Assembly (NCBI RefSeq): GCF_041549525.1
Contig: NZ_CP157456.1
Location: 1,736,001-1,800,000, forward strand
Reading direction: 5' to 3'
DNA from: Paenarthrobacter aurescens
Lineage (GTDB): Bacteria > Actinomycetota > Actinomycetes > Actinomycetales > Micrococcaceae
DNA: 64,000 nt
Part shown: one piece after another, positions 56,103 to 64,000 of the stretch
Layout of the letters: the number at the start of each line of letters is the position of its first letter
Numbering within the stretch: the first letter of the stretch is position 1
Made by a program: the position numbers and the translations under genes
The notes under the pieces: generated by a model
Seen by the model: the letters and a program-made list of their open reading frames with translations, nothing else
What the model was told of the DNA's origin: nothing
Databases searched by the model: none

Positions 56103-56459
56103 GAGGATGTGTCCTCACTTCTCTCTGCATTGCATGGCGGGGCCGCATGTTTGGCGGCCCGCCCCGATACGCGCCCGACGTCTTCTGGCGACGGCGGCCT
56201 TGGTCTTCAGGTCCGTTGTCCCAAAGGATGGGGACCCGTTTCGATCGTAGTCTCTCCCAACGCTGCGGACGGCATTAAATGAGAGCTGCGGCACACCGGG
56301 GGCAGGAATGCCCCTTGGCTATGCAGCGTTGTATGGATTAATAGAGCCCCGCAACCAGCCAGTGGTGCCCGGTGGTGTGATGCCTCAGTGTCACCTCGCC
56401 GGTCATCCATTTACTGATGCGAGGGGCCCCGAACTTTGTCATTGCGAAAGGAATACGCC
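56103..56459. other. Divergent intergenic region pepA / PAC2 gene
   Basis: About 357 bases without a gene. A TACGAT hexamer on the minus strand and TTGGCT/TAATAG on the plus strand were considered as promoter parts, but no pair with proper spacing stands out. Confidence 0.4.
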
Positions 56460-57398
56460 GTGTTTGAACGGATATCCGGCTCTCTCCTGGACCCCGAATC
56501 GCTGTATGCGCGAAACATCGAGACCTTCCACAGCCCCGAACTTCGCGGGCTGAACATGGTCATGGGATTCACGGGCTTTGCCGATGCCGGTCACGTAGTC
56601 CGGCAGATCAACGCGGAACTTCTGGACGAACTGGATGCTGAGGTGGTGGCCATGTTCGACGCCGACCAGCTCATCGACTACCGCTCCCGGCGCCCCCACA
56701 TCAGCTTCGTGGAAGACCATGTGCAGGACTACCAGGCGCCGAAGCTTGGGCTGTACAAGCTCAACGACGGTCTCGGCCAGCCATTTCTGCTTCTTGCCGG
56801 CTTTGAGCCCGATCTCCAGTGGGAGCGTTTTTCGCGGGCAGTGGTTGGGATCGTTGAAGAGCTGGACGTCAACCTGGTGACCTGGATCCACTCCATCCCC
56901 ATGCCCGTCCCGCATACGAGGCCGGTTGGCGTAACTGTCCACGGCAACATGCCCGAGCTCATTGAGGGGATTTCGAGCTGGAAGCCTACCGTTGAGGTCC
57001 CCGCCGCCATTGGGCACATCCTTGAACTGCGGCTTACCGAGGCTGAGCGCAACGTGGCCGGATACGTCATTCATGTCCCGCATTACCTTGCTGAAGCGGA
57101 GTACCCTCCGGCGGCCGTAGCCGGTTTGGAATACCTGGGGGCAGCTACGTCCCTCATGCTGCCAACGGACAGGCTGCGTGAGGCGGGGCGCGAAGTAGGC
57201 CGACAAATTGCCGAGCAGATCGAAGCTTCCGAAGAAGTACAGGCTGTGGTGACGAACCTCGAAACGCGCTACGACGAGAAATCCGAAGGCATCGTCCGCC
57301 GCTCGCTGCTGGCCGATGAGAACGATGAACTGCCCAACGCCGAAGACATTGGCGCTGCGGTAGAGGCGTATCTGGCACGTAAAGACTCGCCTCAATAA
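56460..57398 (+). CDS. PAC2 family (proteasome assembly chaperone-like) protein
   Basis: A 312-residue protein of the PAC2/DUF75 family. Motifs: LRGLNMVMGFTGFADAGHVVRQI (near residue 28), FDADQLIDYRSRRPHISF (near 62), LYKLNDGLGQPFLLLAGFEPDLQWERF, and the C-terminal LPTDRLREAGREVGRQIAEQIEAS. The family includes archaeal and eukaryotic proteasome assembly factors, but a bacterial function is not established. The GTG at 56460 has GAAAGGA about 7 bases upstream; longer readings to 56436 begin at a poor codon. No proteasome gene is in the window. Confidence 0.88.
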   Translation: MFERISGSLLDPESLYARNIETFHSPELRGLNMVMGFTGFADAGHVVRQINAELLDELDAEVVAMFDADQLIDYRSRRPHISFVEDHVQDYQAPKLGLYKLNDGLGQPFLLLAGFEPDLQWERFSRAVVGIVEELDVNLVTWIHSIPMPVPHTRPVGVTVHGNMPELIEGISSWKPTVEVPAAIGHILELRLTEAERNVAGYVIHVPHYLAEAEYPPAAVAGLEYLGAATSLMLPTDRLREAGREVGRQIAEQIEASEEVQAVVTNLETRYDEKSEGIVRRSLLADENDELPNAEDIGAAVEAYLARKDSPQ

Positions 57399-57421
57399 AT
57401 CAGCTTTGTATCGTTGGCAGG

Positions 57422-57427
57422 CATAAT
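57422..57427 (+). promoter_or_regulatory. Candidate -10 of leaderless MFS-gene promoter
   Basis: CATAAT six bases before the GTG at 57434. The run of G between (TGGGGG) could also help translation. Confidence 0.3.
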
Positions 57428-57433
57428 TGGGGG

Positions 57434-58789
57434 GTGAATGCTCCCCGCGCCTGGCTTATCTGGACGATTGGCGTATTTGCCTACCTGGTGGCGGTGGCAC
57501 AGCGGACATCGTTCGGTGTGGCGGGATTGGAAGCCACTGACAGATTCCATGCCAGCGCCTCTGCCATCTCCTTTTTCACGGTCCTTCAACTGCTGGTCTA
57601 CGCAGGTTTGCAGATCCCGGTAGGCCTTCTGGTGGACAGATTCGGCTCGCGGGCCATGATTGCCGGCGGTGCCGTGCTCATGGGCTTGGGGCAGTTGCAG
57701 CTGGCCTTTGCGGACAGTGTCCCCGGCGGGGTGCTGGGCCGGGTCCTGGTAGGGGCCGGAGATGCGATGACCTTCATCTCAGTGATCCGTTTGGTCCCCT
57801 TGTGGTTCGCTCCTGCCAAGGTGCCGCTGGTCACGCAATTGACGGGCATGTGTGGCCAGCTTGGCCAGCTATTCAGCGTGGTCCCCTTCGCACTGCTTCT
57901 TCATGCGGCCGGGTGGACGCCCGCTTTCCTGACTCTGGCAGCGATGTCCGTACTGGCGGTGGTCCTGGTCCTGGCAGTACTCCGGGACGCCCCACCGGGG
58001 CACCCGCCGCGGGAAACCGGCCAGGGCCTCCGGGCCACGGGCATCTCGCTCTCCCGCGCATGGCAACAACCGGGAACCCGGTTGGGCTTGTGGAGCCATT
58101 TCACCGTTCAGTTCAGCGGGAACCTGTTTGCGATGACCTGGGGCTACCCCTTCCTGTTATCAGCCCAGGGGCTCGATCCCGCAACGGTCTCCAGCCTCAT
58201 GGCGCTGTTCGTGGCCACCGCAATAGTGGCCGGCCCGGGATTCGGCCGCTTTGTATCCAAGCATCCCATGCGAAGATCGGCCATGGTCCTGCTCATCGCG
58301 CTGGCAACTGCTATGGCTTGGGCTGCTGTACTGCTGCTTCCTGAGCGCGCCCCTTTGTGGCTCCTGGCGATTTTGGTGGTGGTGCTGGCGGTAGGCGGCC
58401 CTGGATCCATGATTGGCTTCGACTTTGCCCGCACCTTCAATCCTTCGCACCGGATCGGCACAGCCACCGGCATTGTCAACGTGGGCGGCTTCATAGCGGC
58501 GCTCGTGGCGATCTACCTCATAGGTTTGGTGCTCGATGTCCTCTACGCCAGTGGTTTCTCCGGCGGGGAACTCTACGGACTGGCACCGTTCCGTATTGCC
58601 CTCAGCGTTCAGTTCGTTCTACTGGGCCTTGGCACTGTACTGATCCTTGTAACGCGCCGGAAGGTGCGCCGTCAGATGGCCAGCCAGGGGATCCACGTGC
58701 AGCCGCTGCTGGTCGCCCTCGCCAGGCAGCGCCGGGAACGGATTGAACGACGACGCGCCGGGCGGCCTGTGTCCTCGGACGACGAATAG
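57434..58789 (+). CDS. MFS transporter
   Basis: A 451-residue major facilitator superfamily permease with 12 predicted membrane segments. The loop 2-3 signature G-x3-D-R-F-G-x-R is present as GLLVDRFGSRAMIAGG (near residue 64). A cytoplasmic basic tail (about 405-451) ends with an acidic SSDDE. The substrate cannot be deduced. GTG at 57434, 35 bases after the PAC2 gene, so co-transcription is possible. Confidence 0.88.
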   Translation: MNAPRAWLIWTIGVFAYLVAVAQRTSFGVAGLEATDRFHASASAISFFTVLQLLVYAGLQIPVGLLVDRFGSRAMIAGGAVLMGLGQLQLAFADSVPGGVLGRVLVGAGDAMTFISVIRLVPLWFAPAKVPLVTQLTGMCGQLGQLFSVVPFALLLHAAGWTPAFLTLAAMSVLAVVLVLAVLRDAPPGHPPRETGQGLRATGISLSRAWQQPGTRLGLWSHFTVQFSGNLFAMTWGYPFLLSAQGLDPATVSSLMALFVATAIVAGPGFGRFVSKHPMRRSAMVLLIALATAMAWAAVLLLPERAPLWLLAILVVVLAVGGPGSMIGFDFARTFNPSHRIGTATGIVNVGGFIAALVAIYLIGLVLDVLYASGFSGGELYGLAPFRIALSVQFVLLGLGTVLILVTRRKVRRQMASQGIHVQPLLVALARQRRERIERRRAGRPVSSDDE

Positions 58790-58868
58790 GGCCGCTTGCC
58801 GCTGTCGCTTTTCCACATAGGCACGATGCCCTCTGTCTCCGCAGGCTGGAGTTGAGCAGGGTGGAACC

Positions 58869-60125
58869 ATGACCTCGAACAGAACGCTCAGCATTCACCA
58901 GCCCGAAGATATTCTTGGCTATATTCCCCACATGTTGGGTTACTGGCCCGAAGACAGTCTTGTGGCAATAACCATGCAAGGGAAGACTCTGGGAGCCACG
59001 TTGCGGGTGGACCTGCCGCACCTCGGTTCGTTTGAGGCCCGTGCGTTCTTTGCCGACCAGATCCGAAGTTTCCTGATTGCCGATGAGGACGCCAACGGGG
59101 TGGTGCTCGCCGTCTACACCGACTCCGGATGGGAGGACGGCAACGTTGTCCGCCAGACAATCCCGTTGCTGGAGGCCCTGCAACTGAGCCTGGATGAGGT
59201 TGACTTATCGGTCCGGGATGCATGGCTGGTTGGCTCTGAGTACTGGCGAAGCGCGTACTGCACAGACGTTCAATGTTGCCCGGTGCCGGGATTGCCCGTT
59301 GAACGTATCAAGAACAGCAGGCTTAGCGCGGAACTGGTGTACAGGGGGAGTTCAATAGGGCCCTCACCCAAGCGGGCGCAAGGGAAAGCAGCGACTGCCG
59401 CCCCGGGCGTCCTGGACCCACGGGTTCTCGCCGCGGAGTCGCGCTACGGCAAGCAGATCCTGGGTAGGTGGAGGAGCGCGCATTGCATGGCCGCTGTCCT
59501 TGCTGTGTGGCACCACGTGCTGATCAAGGCAGAAGCAGGCCAGCTCCCGGCGCCGGGGACCGATGTCCACATCATGGGTTTCCTCAGAGCAACCCTCAAA
59601 ATCCCTGCGTGGCGGGACGCTGTGGTTGTCATGGCGGCAGCGGGCATGGAATCGGCGAAAACCGGCGCTTCCGCGTTCGGGTTGTTCGTTGACCAGGAGT
59701 GCAGCGACACACCCTTTGACCCTCAAGAACTTGGGATTCCACTCCCGGTCCTGTCCGCTGCCACGGCAGTACCTGACGGACATACAGAGGGGGACGTCTT
59801 TACCTACGGCGACGTACTGCTGGGAATGCAACCGGATATGCCGTGCTGGAGCATGCTTGATTCTCTGCAGAAAGTTCTCGCCGGGCTGTGCGTCGAGGGT
59901 GAATCCGGCATCGTTCCGGCCGCCTCTTTGACCTTGCAGGGCTGGATTGCCTGGTGCAAGGGGCGCGGATCAATTGCCCATGCGTGCCTCATCGGGGCAG
60001 AAGCAGCCCAGCCTGGCTACCGTCTCGCTGAGCTGCTCCTTGATCTTCTGGGGCAGGGGACCATCTGCGCCTGGGCGCGAAGTTCCAGCACTGCTTGGCG
60101 CGGACCCAAGGACACCGTTGCGTAG
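58869..60125 (+). CDS. DUF4192 domain protein
   Basis: A 418-residue protein of the actinobacterial DUF4192 family, function unknown. N-terminal LSIHQPEDILGYIPHMLGYWPEDSLVAITMQG is the family hallmark; it is followed by a beta-rich domain with GATLRVDLP. A middle segment (about 160-200) is Ala/Lys-rich and variable, and the C-terminus carries AWCKGRGSIAHACLIGA. Soluble, no signal peptide. ATG at 58869 after the loose ribosome binding site AGGGTGG. Confidence 0.85.
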   Translation: MTSNRTLSIHQPEDILGYIPHMLGYWPEDSLVAITMQGKTLGATLRVDLPHLGSFEARAFFADQIRSFLIADEDANGVVLAVYTDSGWEDGNVVRQTIPLLEALQLSLDEVDLSVRDAWLVGSEYWRSAYCTDVQCCPVPGLPVERIKNSRLSAELVYRGSSIGPSPKRAQGKAATAAPGVLDPRVLAAESRYGKQILGRWRSAHCMAAVLAVWHHVLIKAEAGQLPAPGTDVHIMGFLRATLKIPAWRDAVVVMAAAGMESAKTGASAFGLFVDQECSDTPFDPQELGIPLPVLSAATAVPDGHTEGDVFTYGDVLLGMQPDMPCWSMLDSLQKVLAGLCVEGESGIVPAASLTLQGWIAWCKGRGSIAHACLIGAEAAQPGYRLAELLLDLLGQGTICAWARSSSTAWRGPKDTVA

Positions 60126-60371
60126 AGGGTTTGGACGTTCAACCGGCGTGCGTTTAGCAAAACCGTGAGACAATGGATGCCGAGACCCGGTTGGGTCCGC
60201 GTTCGAATGCCTGTAGTGGCCCCTTCACCGGGAACAATACAGTGTCGTCGGGAGTTCTCTATAGAGACTCTGCAGACGGCGATCGCATTTGAAATTGATC
60301 GCGGACTTGACAGGGTCATAGTGGTGTTGCCCGTATGGTGATTCCACAGACCGCCGCTAGAAAGGTTTTCT
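60126..60371. other. Leader region of the sigma factor gene
   Basis: About 245 bases. A perfect 12-bp palindrome TCTCTATAGAGA (60256-60267) and a GCGATC/GATCGC inverted repeat (60279-60284, 60297-60302) are present. TTGACA at 60306-60311 is an ideal -35 but the best -10 candidate TATGGT is 21 bases away, so the promoter is unresolved. Confidence 0.4.
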
Positions 60372-61685
60372 GTGACCCCGTCTTCCGTCGAGAAGGAACC
60401 CGCCGCCCAGGCCGAACTGTCCGCTGAGGAAAAGAAGGCGGCAACATCGGCAAAGCGCGCAGCGACACGTGCTGCCAACAAGGCCTCAGAGGGCGACTCT
60501 GACAAGCCGGCACCCAAGAAGCGTGGACCCAAGCCTGGTGCGAAGGCCGCCGCTGAAGCCGCGAACAAGACCTCAGGCTCCGACGCTGAGGACTCCAGCG
60601 GCGAGGATGAAGACTTTGATCCCGCAGCTGCCGAGGAAGTCGAAGTCGGAGACGACGACGTCGAGGACGGCGCTGCGGCCACTAAGGACAAGGCTGCGCC
60701 CTCCGGCTCGGGATTCGTTTACTCGGATGCCGACGACGACGACGCACCTGTTCAGCAGGTCATGTCCGCCGGCGCTACAGCCGACCCCGTCAAGGACTAC
60801 CTCAAGCAGATCGGCAAGGTAGCACTGCTGAACGCGGAGCAGGAAGTTGACCTTGCACTTCGCATTGAGGCCGGCCTCTTTGCCGAGGAAAAGATCAACG
60901 CTGACGACGGATCCATGGATCCCAAGCTCAAGCGTGAGCTTGAATTCGTCATCCATGATGGCAAACGCGCCAAGAACCACCTGCTTGAGGCCAACCTGCG
61001 CCTCGTGGTCTCCCTGGCCAAGCGCTACACCGGCCGTGGCATGCTCTTCCTGGACTTGATCCAGGAAGGCAACCTTGGCCTCATCCGTGCAGTGGAGAAG
61101 TTCGACTACACCAAGGGCTTCAAGTTCTCCACCTATGCAACGTGGTGGATCCGCCAGGCCATTACCCGCGCCATGGCGGACCAGGCGCGCACCATCCGTA
61201 TCCCGGTGCACATGGTTGAAGTCATCAACAAGCTGGCCCGCGTACAGCGGCAAATGCTTCAGGACCTCGGCCGCGAACCGACACCTGAAGAGCTGGCTCT
61301 CGAGCTGGACATGACCCCTGAGAAGGTTGTTGAGGTCCAGAAGTACGGGCGAGAGCCAATTTCACTGCACACCCCGCTGGGTGAGGACGGTGACTCGGAA
61401 TTCGGTGACCTCATTGAGGACTCCGAGGCTGTTGTTCCCGCCGACGCCGTCAGCTTCACGCTCCTGCAGGAGCAGCTGCACTCCGTGCTGGACACACTGT
61501 CCGAGCGCGAGGCCGGAGTTGTGGCAATGCGCTTCGGCCTGACCGATGGTCAGCCGAAGACTTTAGACGAAATCGGCAAGGTCTACGGTGTTACGCGTGA
61601 ACGTATCCGCCAGATCGAAAGCAAGACCATGTCCAAGCTGCGGCACCCGTCGCGCTCCCAGGTCCTGCGGGACTACCTGGACTAA
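60372..61685 (+). CDS. sigA: Primary RNA polymerase sigma factor (SigA/HrdB type)
   Basis: A 437-residue group 1 sigma-70 factor. The N-terminus (1-130) is Ala/Lys-rich then acidic and takes the place of region 1.1. Region 1.2 begins [25 protein letters not shown]; region 2 carries [61 protein letters not shown]. Region 3 carries [19 protein letters not shown], and region 4 ends with [33 protein letters not shown] start at 60372 with AAAGG about 6 bases upstream. The most conserved sigma region is intact, so this is the housekeeping factor. Ended by a strong terminator (61734-61776). Confidence 0.96.
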   Translation: MTPSSVEKEPAAQAELSAEEKKAATSAKRAATRAANKASEGDSDKPAPKKRGPKPGAKAAAEAANKTSGSDAEDSSGEDEDFDPAAAEEVEVGDDDVEDGAAATKDKAAPSGSGFVYSDADDDDAPVQQVMSAGATADPVKDYLKQIGKVALLNAEQEVDLALRIEAGLFAEEKINADDGSMDPKLKRELEFVIHDGKRAKNHLLEANLRLVVSLAKRYTGRGMLFLDLIQEGNLGLIRAVEKFDYTKGFKFSTYATWWIRQAITRAMADQARTIRIPVHMVEVINKLARVQRQMLQDLGREPTPEELALELDMTPEKVVEVQKYGREPISLHTPLGEDGDSEFGDLIEDSEAVVPADAVSFTLLQEQLHSVLDTLSEREAGVVAMRFGLTDGQPKTLDEIGKVYGVTRERIRQIESKTMSKLRHPSRSQVLRDYLD

Positions 61686-61733
61686 ACACGCAGTCTGGAC
61701 TCAATACGCAGTCAACACGCAGCGCCGTTAGTT

Positions 61734-61776
61734 GAAGTGGCCTGGCCGGACATCCGGCCGGGCCACTTCTTTTTTT
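61734..61776 (+). terminator. Strong terminator after sigA
   Basis: 17-bp stem with one T-G pair: 61734-61750 (starting GAAGTGGC) with 61753-61769 (ending GCCACTTC), 2-3 base loop, then a run of T to 61776. A textbook Rho-independent terminator. Confidence 0.92.
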
Positions 61777-61817
61777 GGCGGAACATACTCCGCTGTCGAA
61801 TCCTGTAAAGCAGCGAC

Positions 61818-61875
61818 ACCCAGCGCAACGCGACAGTACCCAGCGCAACGCAACAGTACCCAGCGCAACGCAACA
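61818..61875. repeat. Tandem 20-bp repeat, three copies
   Basis: Unit ACCCAGCGCAACGCAACAGT: copies at 61818-61837 (one G for A), 61838-61857 and 61858-61875 (truncated by two bases). It lies between two terminators and codes for nothing clear. Copy number probably varies between strains. Confidence 0.85.
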
Positions 61876-61904
61876 AGGCCCCTCCCGGAGGGGAGGAGCC
61901 TTGT
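61873..61904. terminator. Hairpin after DUF7455 gene
   Basis: 14-base arms ACAAGGCCCCTCCC (61873-61886) and GGGAGGAGCCTTGT (61891-61904), one mismatch, loop GGAG. It follows the minus-strand DUF7455 gene and overlaps the last tandem repeat copy by three bases. Confidence 0.7.
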
Positions 61905-61940
61905 CATCTGATCAAAAAGGGTTTCCGGTTAGCGGACTAC

Positions 61941-62162
61941 CTAGTCGACGGGTACGGCAGCCTTCTCGTTGAGGCGCTCGGTCTCATCGTGCCAGTCCGA
62001 AGTCATGGGCCGGAGCGTAGCTTCAACTGCACGGGCGTGGTGGCCACAGAAGAGCAGCTCACCCCCGGAGGACTCGAGTACAACGCGGACGTACGCTTGG
62101 GCTCCGCAACGGTCACAGCGATCAGCTGCGTTCAGCGTGCGGTCTGCAACTGCTGTTGTCAT
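61941..62162 (-). CDS. DUF7455 family zinc-ribbon-like protein
   Basis: A 73-residue protein with two Cys/His pairs: CDRCGAQAYV (near 14) and FCGHHAR (near 37), which together suggest a small metal-binding fold. The acidic C-terminus (DWHDETERLNEK) is variable. The family is found beside sigA in many actinobacteria; function is unknown. The ATG at 62162 is supported by GGAGG about 5 bases upstream. Longer readings to 62219 are unconserved. Confidence 0.85.
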   Translation of the reverse strand: MTTAVADRTLNAADRCDRCGAQAYVRVVLESSGGELLFCGHHARAVEATLRPMTSDWHDETERLNEKAAVPVD

Positions 62163-62416
62163 GTCGGCCTCCTTAGTAGTTCTGTACATCCATATAACCA
62201 GCATTCGATGCAGATCCATGGCAAGGATGGGTCACTTTCGCTGTCCGCGTATCACATGTACGTAACGTAACCGCATTAGGCTGCTCGTGCAGGGAGTGGC
62301 AAACGGCGCTTCCCCTCTTCCCCGGCTAGGCTTGTACGGGCATTGTTTGCCTTGAATTACCAGCCAAACGCGGCTGGGAAGCACCCCGAGATATACCCTG
62401 AAGGAGCACACCGCGA
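62163..62416. other. Divergent region DUF7455 / parE
   Basis: About 250 bases without a gene; the only clear element is the parE ribosome binding site (AAGGAG at 62401-62406). TAGGCT at about 62326 could be a -10 for parE. Confidence 0.4.
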
Positions 62417-64000
62417 GTGGCACCGAGTTCTGAATACAACGCCCGGCATTTGTCTGTCCTTGAGGGCCTGGAAGCGGTTCGGAAGCGCCCGGGCATGTAC
62501 ATCGGCTCCACGGACTCCCGAGGCCTCATGCACTGCCTCTGGGAAATCATCGACAACGCCGTGGATGAGGCTTTGGCCGGCTTCGGCCATGACATCAAGG
62601 TCATTCTGCACGCGGACAACTCGGTGGAAATCCACGACGATGGACGCGGTATTCCCGTGGACGTCGAACCCAAGACCGGCCTCTCCGGCGTCGAGGTAGT
62701 GTTCACCAAACTCCACGCCGGCGGCAAATTCGGCGGCGGTTCCTATACGGCCTCAGGTGGTTTGCACGGTGTGGGTGCCTCCGTGGTGAACGCCCTGTCC
62801 AGCCGCCTCGATGTCCAGGTGGATCGCGGCAGCAAAACCTACCAAATGTCATTCCGCAGGGGAGAGCCGGGTCGCTTCGTCGATTCCGGCTCAAAGCCCA
62901 GCCCGAATGCTCCCTTTGAGCCGTTCGTCGAGAAGTCGGTGCTCGATGTTGTGGGCAAGGCAAAGCGGGGTGTCACCGGAACCCGCGTGCGCTACTGGGC
63001 TGACCGCCAGATCTTTACCCCGGATGCCAAGTTCTCCTACGACGACCTCGCCTCAAGGGCGCGTCAAACTTCCTTCCTGGTGCCCGGACTGAAGATCACC
63101 GTGCGGGACGAACGCAAGCTGGCCGGTACGCCGGGGGAGTCCGGTGTCCATGAGGAGGTCTTCCACCACGACGGCGGCATCTCCGAGTTTGTTGAGTACC
63201 TTGCGGCTGATTCCGGAGTAACGGACGTTTGGCGTCTTCATGGTTCCGGAAAGTTCAAGGAGACCGTTCCGGTCCTGGACGAGAACGGGCACAGCAAGAT
63301 CGCCGAAGTGGAACGTGACTGCGAAGTGGACATCGCCCTGCGCTGGGGCATTGGTTATGAAACCACAATGCGCAGCTTCGTGAACATCATCGCCACACCC
63401 AAGGGCGGCACACACCAGTCCGGCTTTGAAACCGCCCTGCTGAAAACGTTCCGTAAGGCCGTAGAGACGAACGCACGCAAGCTCAAAGCCGGCAACGACA
63501 AGATTGAGAAGGACGACATCCTCGCCGGGCTGACAGCGGTGCTGACCGTACGTCTCGCGGAGCCCCAATTCGAGGGCCAGACCAAGGAGATCCTCGGGAC
63601 CTCGGCCGTCAGGGCCATTGTTGCCAAGGTGGTTGAAAAGGAAATAACGGCAAGGCTGAATTCGGCCAACCGTAATGACAAAGCCCAGTCTGCCCTCCTT
63701 CTGGAGAAGATGGTGGCTGAGATGAAGTCGCGCATTTCCGCGCGCGTCCACAAGGAAACCCAGCGCCGTAAGAATGCCCTCGAAACGTCATCAATGCCCA
63801 CCAAGCTCGCGGACTGCCGTACTGATGACGTGGCGCGATCCGAACTCTTCATCGTTGAGGGCGACTCAGCCCTGGGTACGGCCAAGCTTGCGCGGTCCTC
63901 GGATTTTCAGGCGCTATTGCCTATCCGGGGAAAGATCCTGAACGTCCAGAAGGCATCTGTTGGGGACATGTTGTCCAACGCTGAGTGCGCAGCGCTGATC
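62417..64000 (+). CDS. parE: DNA topoisomerase IV subunit B ParE (partial, runs off window)
   Basis: The first 528 codons of a type IIA topoisomerase B subunit; the 3' end lies beyond the window. GHKL ATPase domain: YNARHLSVLEGLEAVRKRPGMYIGS (near 7), EIIDNAVDEALAG, DDGRGIPVD and GGLHGVGASVVNAL. The transducer domain follows, then the Toprim signature EGDSALGTAKLARSSDFQALLPIRGKILNV near 480. The Toprim motif reads S-A-L-G-T-A, whereas GyrB typically has S-A-G-G-S-A; this and the location beside sigA favour ParE over GyrB. GTG at 62417 with AAGGAG about 10 bases upstream. A parC gene is expected outside the window. Confidence 0.9.
   Translation, partial: MAPSSEYNARHLSVLEGLEAVRKRPGMYIGSTDSRGLMHCLWEIIDNAVDEALAGFGHDIKVILHADNSVEIHDDGRGIPVDVEPKTGLSGVEVVFTKLHAGGKFGGGSYTASGGLHGVGASVVNALSSRLDVQVDRGSKTYQMSFRRGEPGRFVDSGSKPSPNAPFEPFVEKSVLDVVGKAKRGVTGTRVRYWADRQIFTPDAKFSYDDLASRARQTSFLVPGLKITVRDERKLAGTPGESGVHEEVFHHDGGISEFVEYLAADSGVTDVWRLHGSGKFKETVPVLDENGHSKIAEVERDCEVDIALRWGIGYETTMRSFVNIIATPKGGTHQSGFETALLKTFRKAVETNARKLKAGNDKIEKDDILAGLTAVLTVRLAEPQFEGQTKEILGTSAVRAIVAKVVEKEITARLNSANRNDKAQSALLLEKMVAEMKSRISARVHKETQRRKNALETSSMPTKLADCRTDDVARSELFIVEGDSALGTAKLARSSDFQALLPIRGKILNVQKASVGDMLSNAECAALI

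Noticed and set aside
60306..60336. sigA promoter TTGACA with TATGGT
   Set aside because: The 21-bp spacing is too long for a normal sigma-70 promoter.
61818..61875. CRISPR array
   Set aside because: Repeats are adjacent with no unique spacers and there are no cas genes.
1..64000. tRNA, rRNA, riboswitch or prophage genes
   Set aside because: No tRNA-like cloverleaf, rRNA segment, known riboswitch core or phage gene was recognised by eye; a covariance-model scan would be decisive.

Overview
The window is a contiguous, gene-dense stretch of high-GC chromosome that looks like the core genome of an actinobacterium of the Arthrobacter/Paenarthrobacter type (Micrococcaceae). This is inferred from a complete dcw cluster with an actinobacterial tail (pgeF-yggS-sepF-yggT-divIVA), from actinobacterial marker families (DUF3040, DUF4191, DUF4192, DUF7455, PAC2, polyphosphate glucokinase, HrdB-type sigma factor, GlnA2/GlnE), and from a MurE whose substrate loop fits an L-lysine peptidoglycan. 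No tRNA, rRNA, CRISPR array, prophage or insertion sequence was seen.

Layout. 0.1-20.4 kb: a DUF3040 membrane protein, then mraZ-rsmH-ftsL-ftsI-murE-murF-mraY-murD-ftsW-murG-murC-ftsQ-ftsZ-pgeF-yggS-sepF-yggT-divIVA, all on +, mostly overlapping or a few bases apart. A 10-bp-phased GTGG repeat ahead of mraZ is a good MraZ operator. 20.5-25.6 kb: lspA, an RluD-type pseudouridine synthase and dnaE. 25.7-28.9 kb: a flavin reductase, a membrane protein, hisD and nrdR. 28.9-32.7 kb: an SDR oxidoreductase, ppgK, map and panB on -, with a 54-residue SPOR-like protein on +. 32.8-40.0 kb: nitrogen metabolism (glnA2, glnE, later glnA1 on -), with a GNAT acetyltransferase, a tiny HTH protein and an orphan protein between. 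40.3-56.1 kb: an RDD protein, DUF4191, lipA and lipB, a transmembrane Ser/Thr kinase, a TIGR01777 epimerase, a tricorn protease, OsmC, a small membrane protein, then the 2-oxoacid dehydrogenase E2 and E3 genes and leucyl aminopeptidase. 56.4-64 kb: a PAC2 protein, an MFS transporter, DUF4192, the primary sigma factor, DUF7455 and the first 1.6 kb of parE, which runs off the end.

How the genes work together. The first 20 kb builds the septum and the peptidoglycan precursor: RsmH/MraZ control, FtsL/Q/I/W/Z/SepF divisome, MurC-D-E-F/MraY/MurG lipid II synthesis, and DivIVA for polar growth. glnA1, glnA2 and glnE are glutamine synthetase genes and their adenylyl-transfer regulator. lipB and lipA make the lipoyl group carried by the two lipoyl domains of the E2 at 51-52.8 kb, which the E3 at 53-54 kb reoxidises.

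The most interesting signals are regulatory. A four-block GlnR-type box lies upstream of glnA1. Two copies of CGTCAAC-N4-GTTGACG sit on the -35 and -10 of a 71-residue HTH gene. An 18-bp perfect palindrome lies upstream of nrdR, followed by a promoter whose start region overlaps a strong terminator. At about ten genes a TANNNT-like hexamer lies 6-7 nt before the start codon, pointing to widespread leaderless transcription. No clearly new multi-gene system was found; the HTH/palindrome unit is the best candidate for something undescribed.
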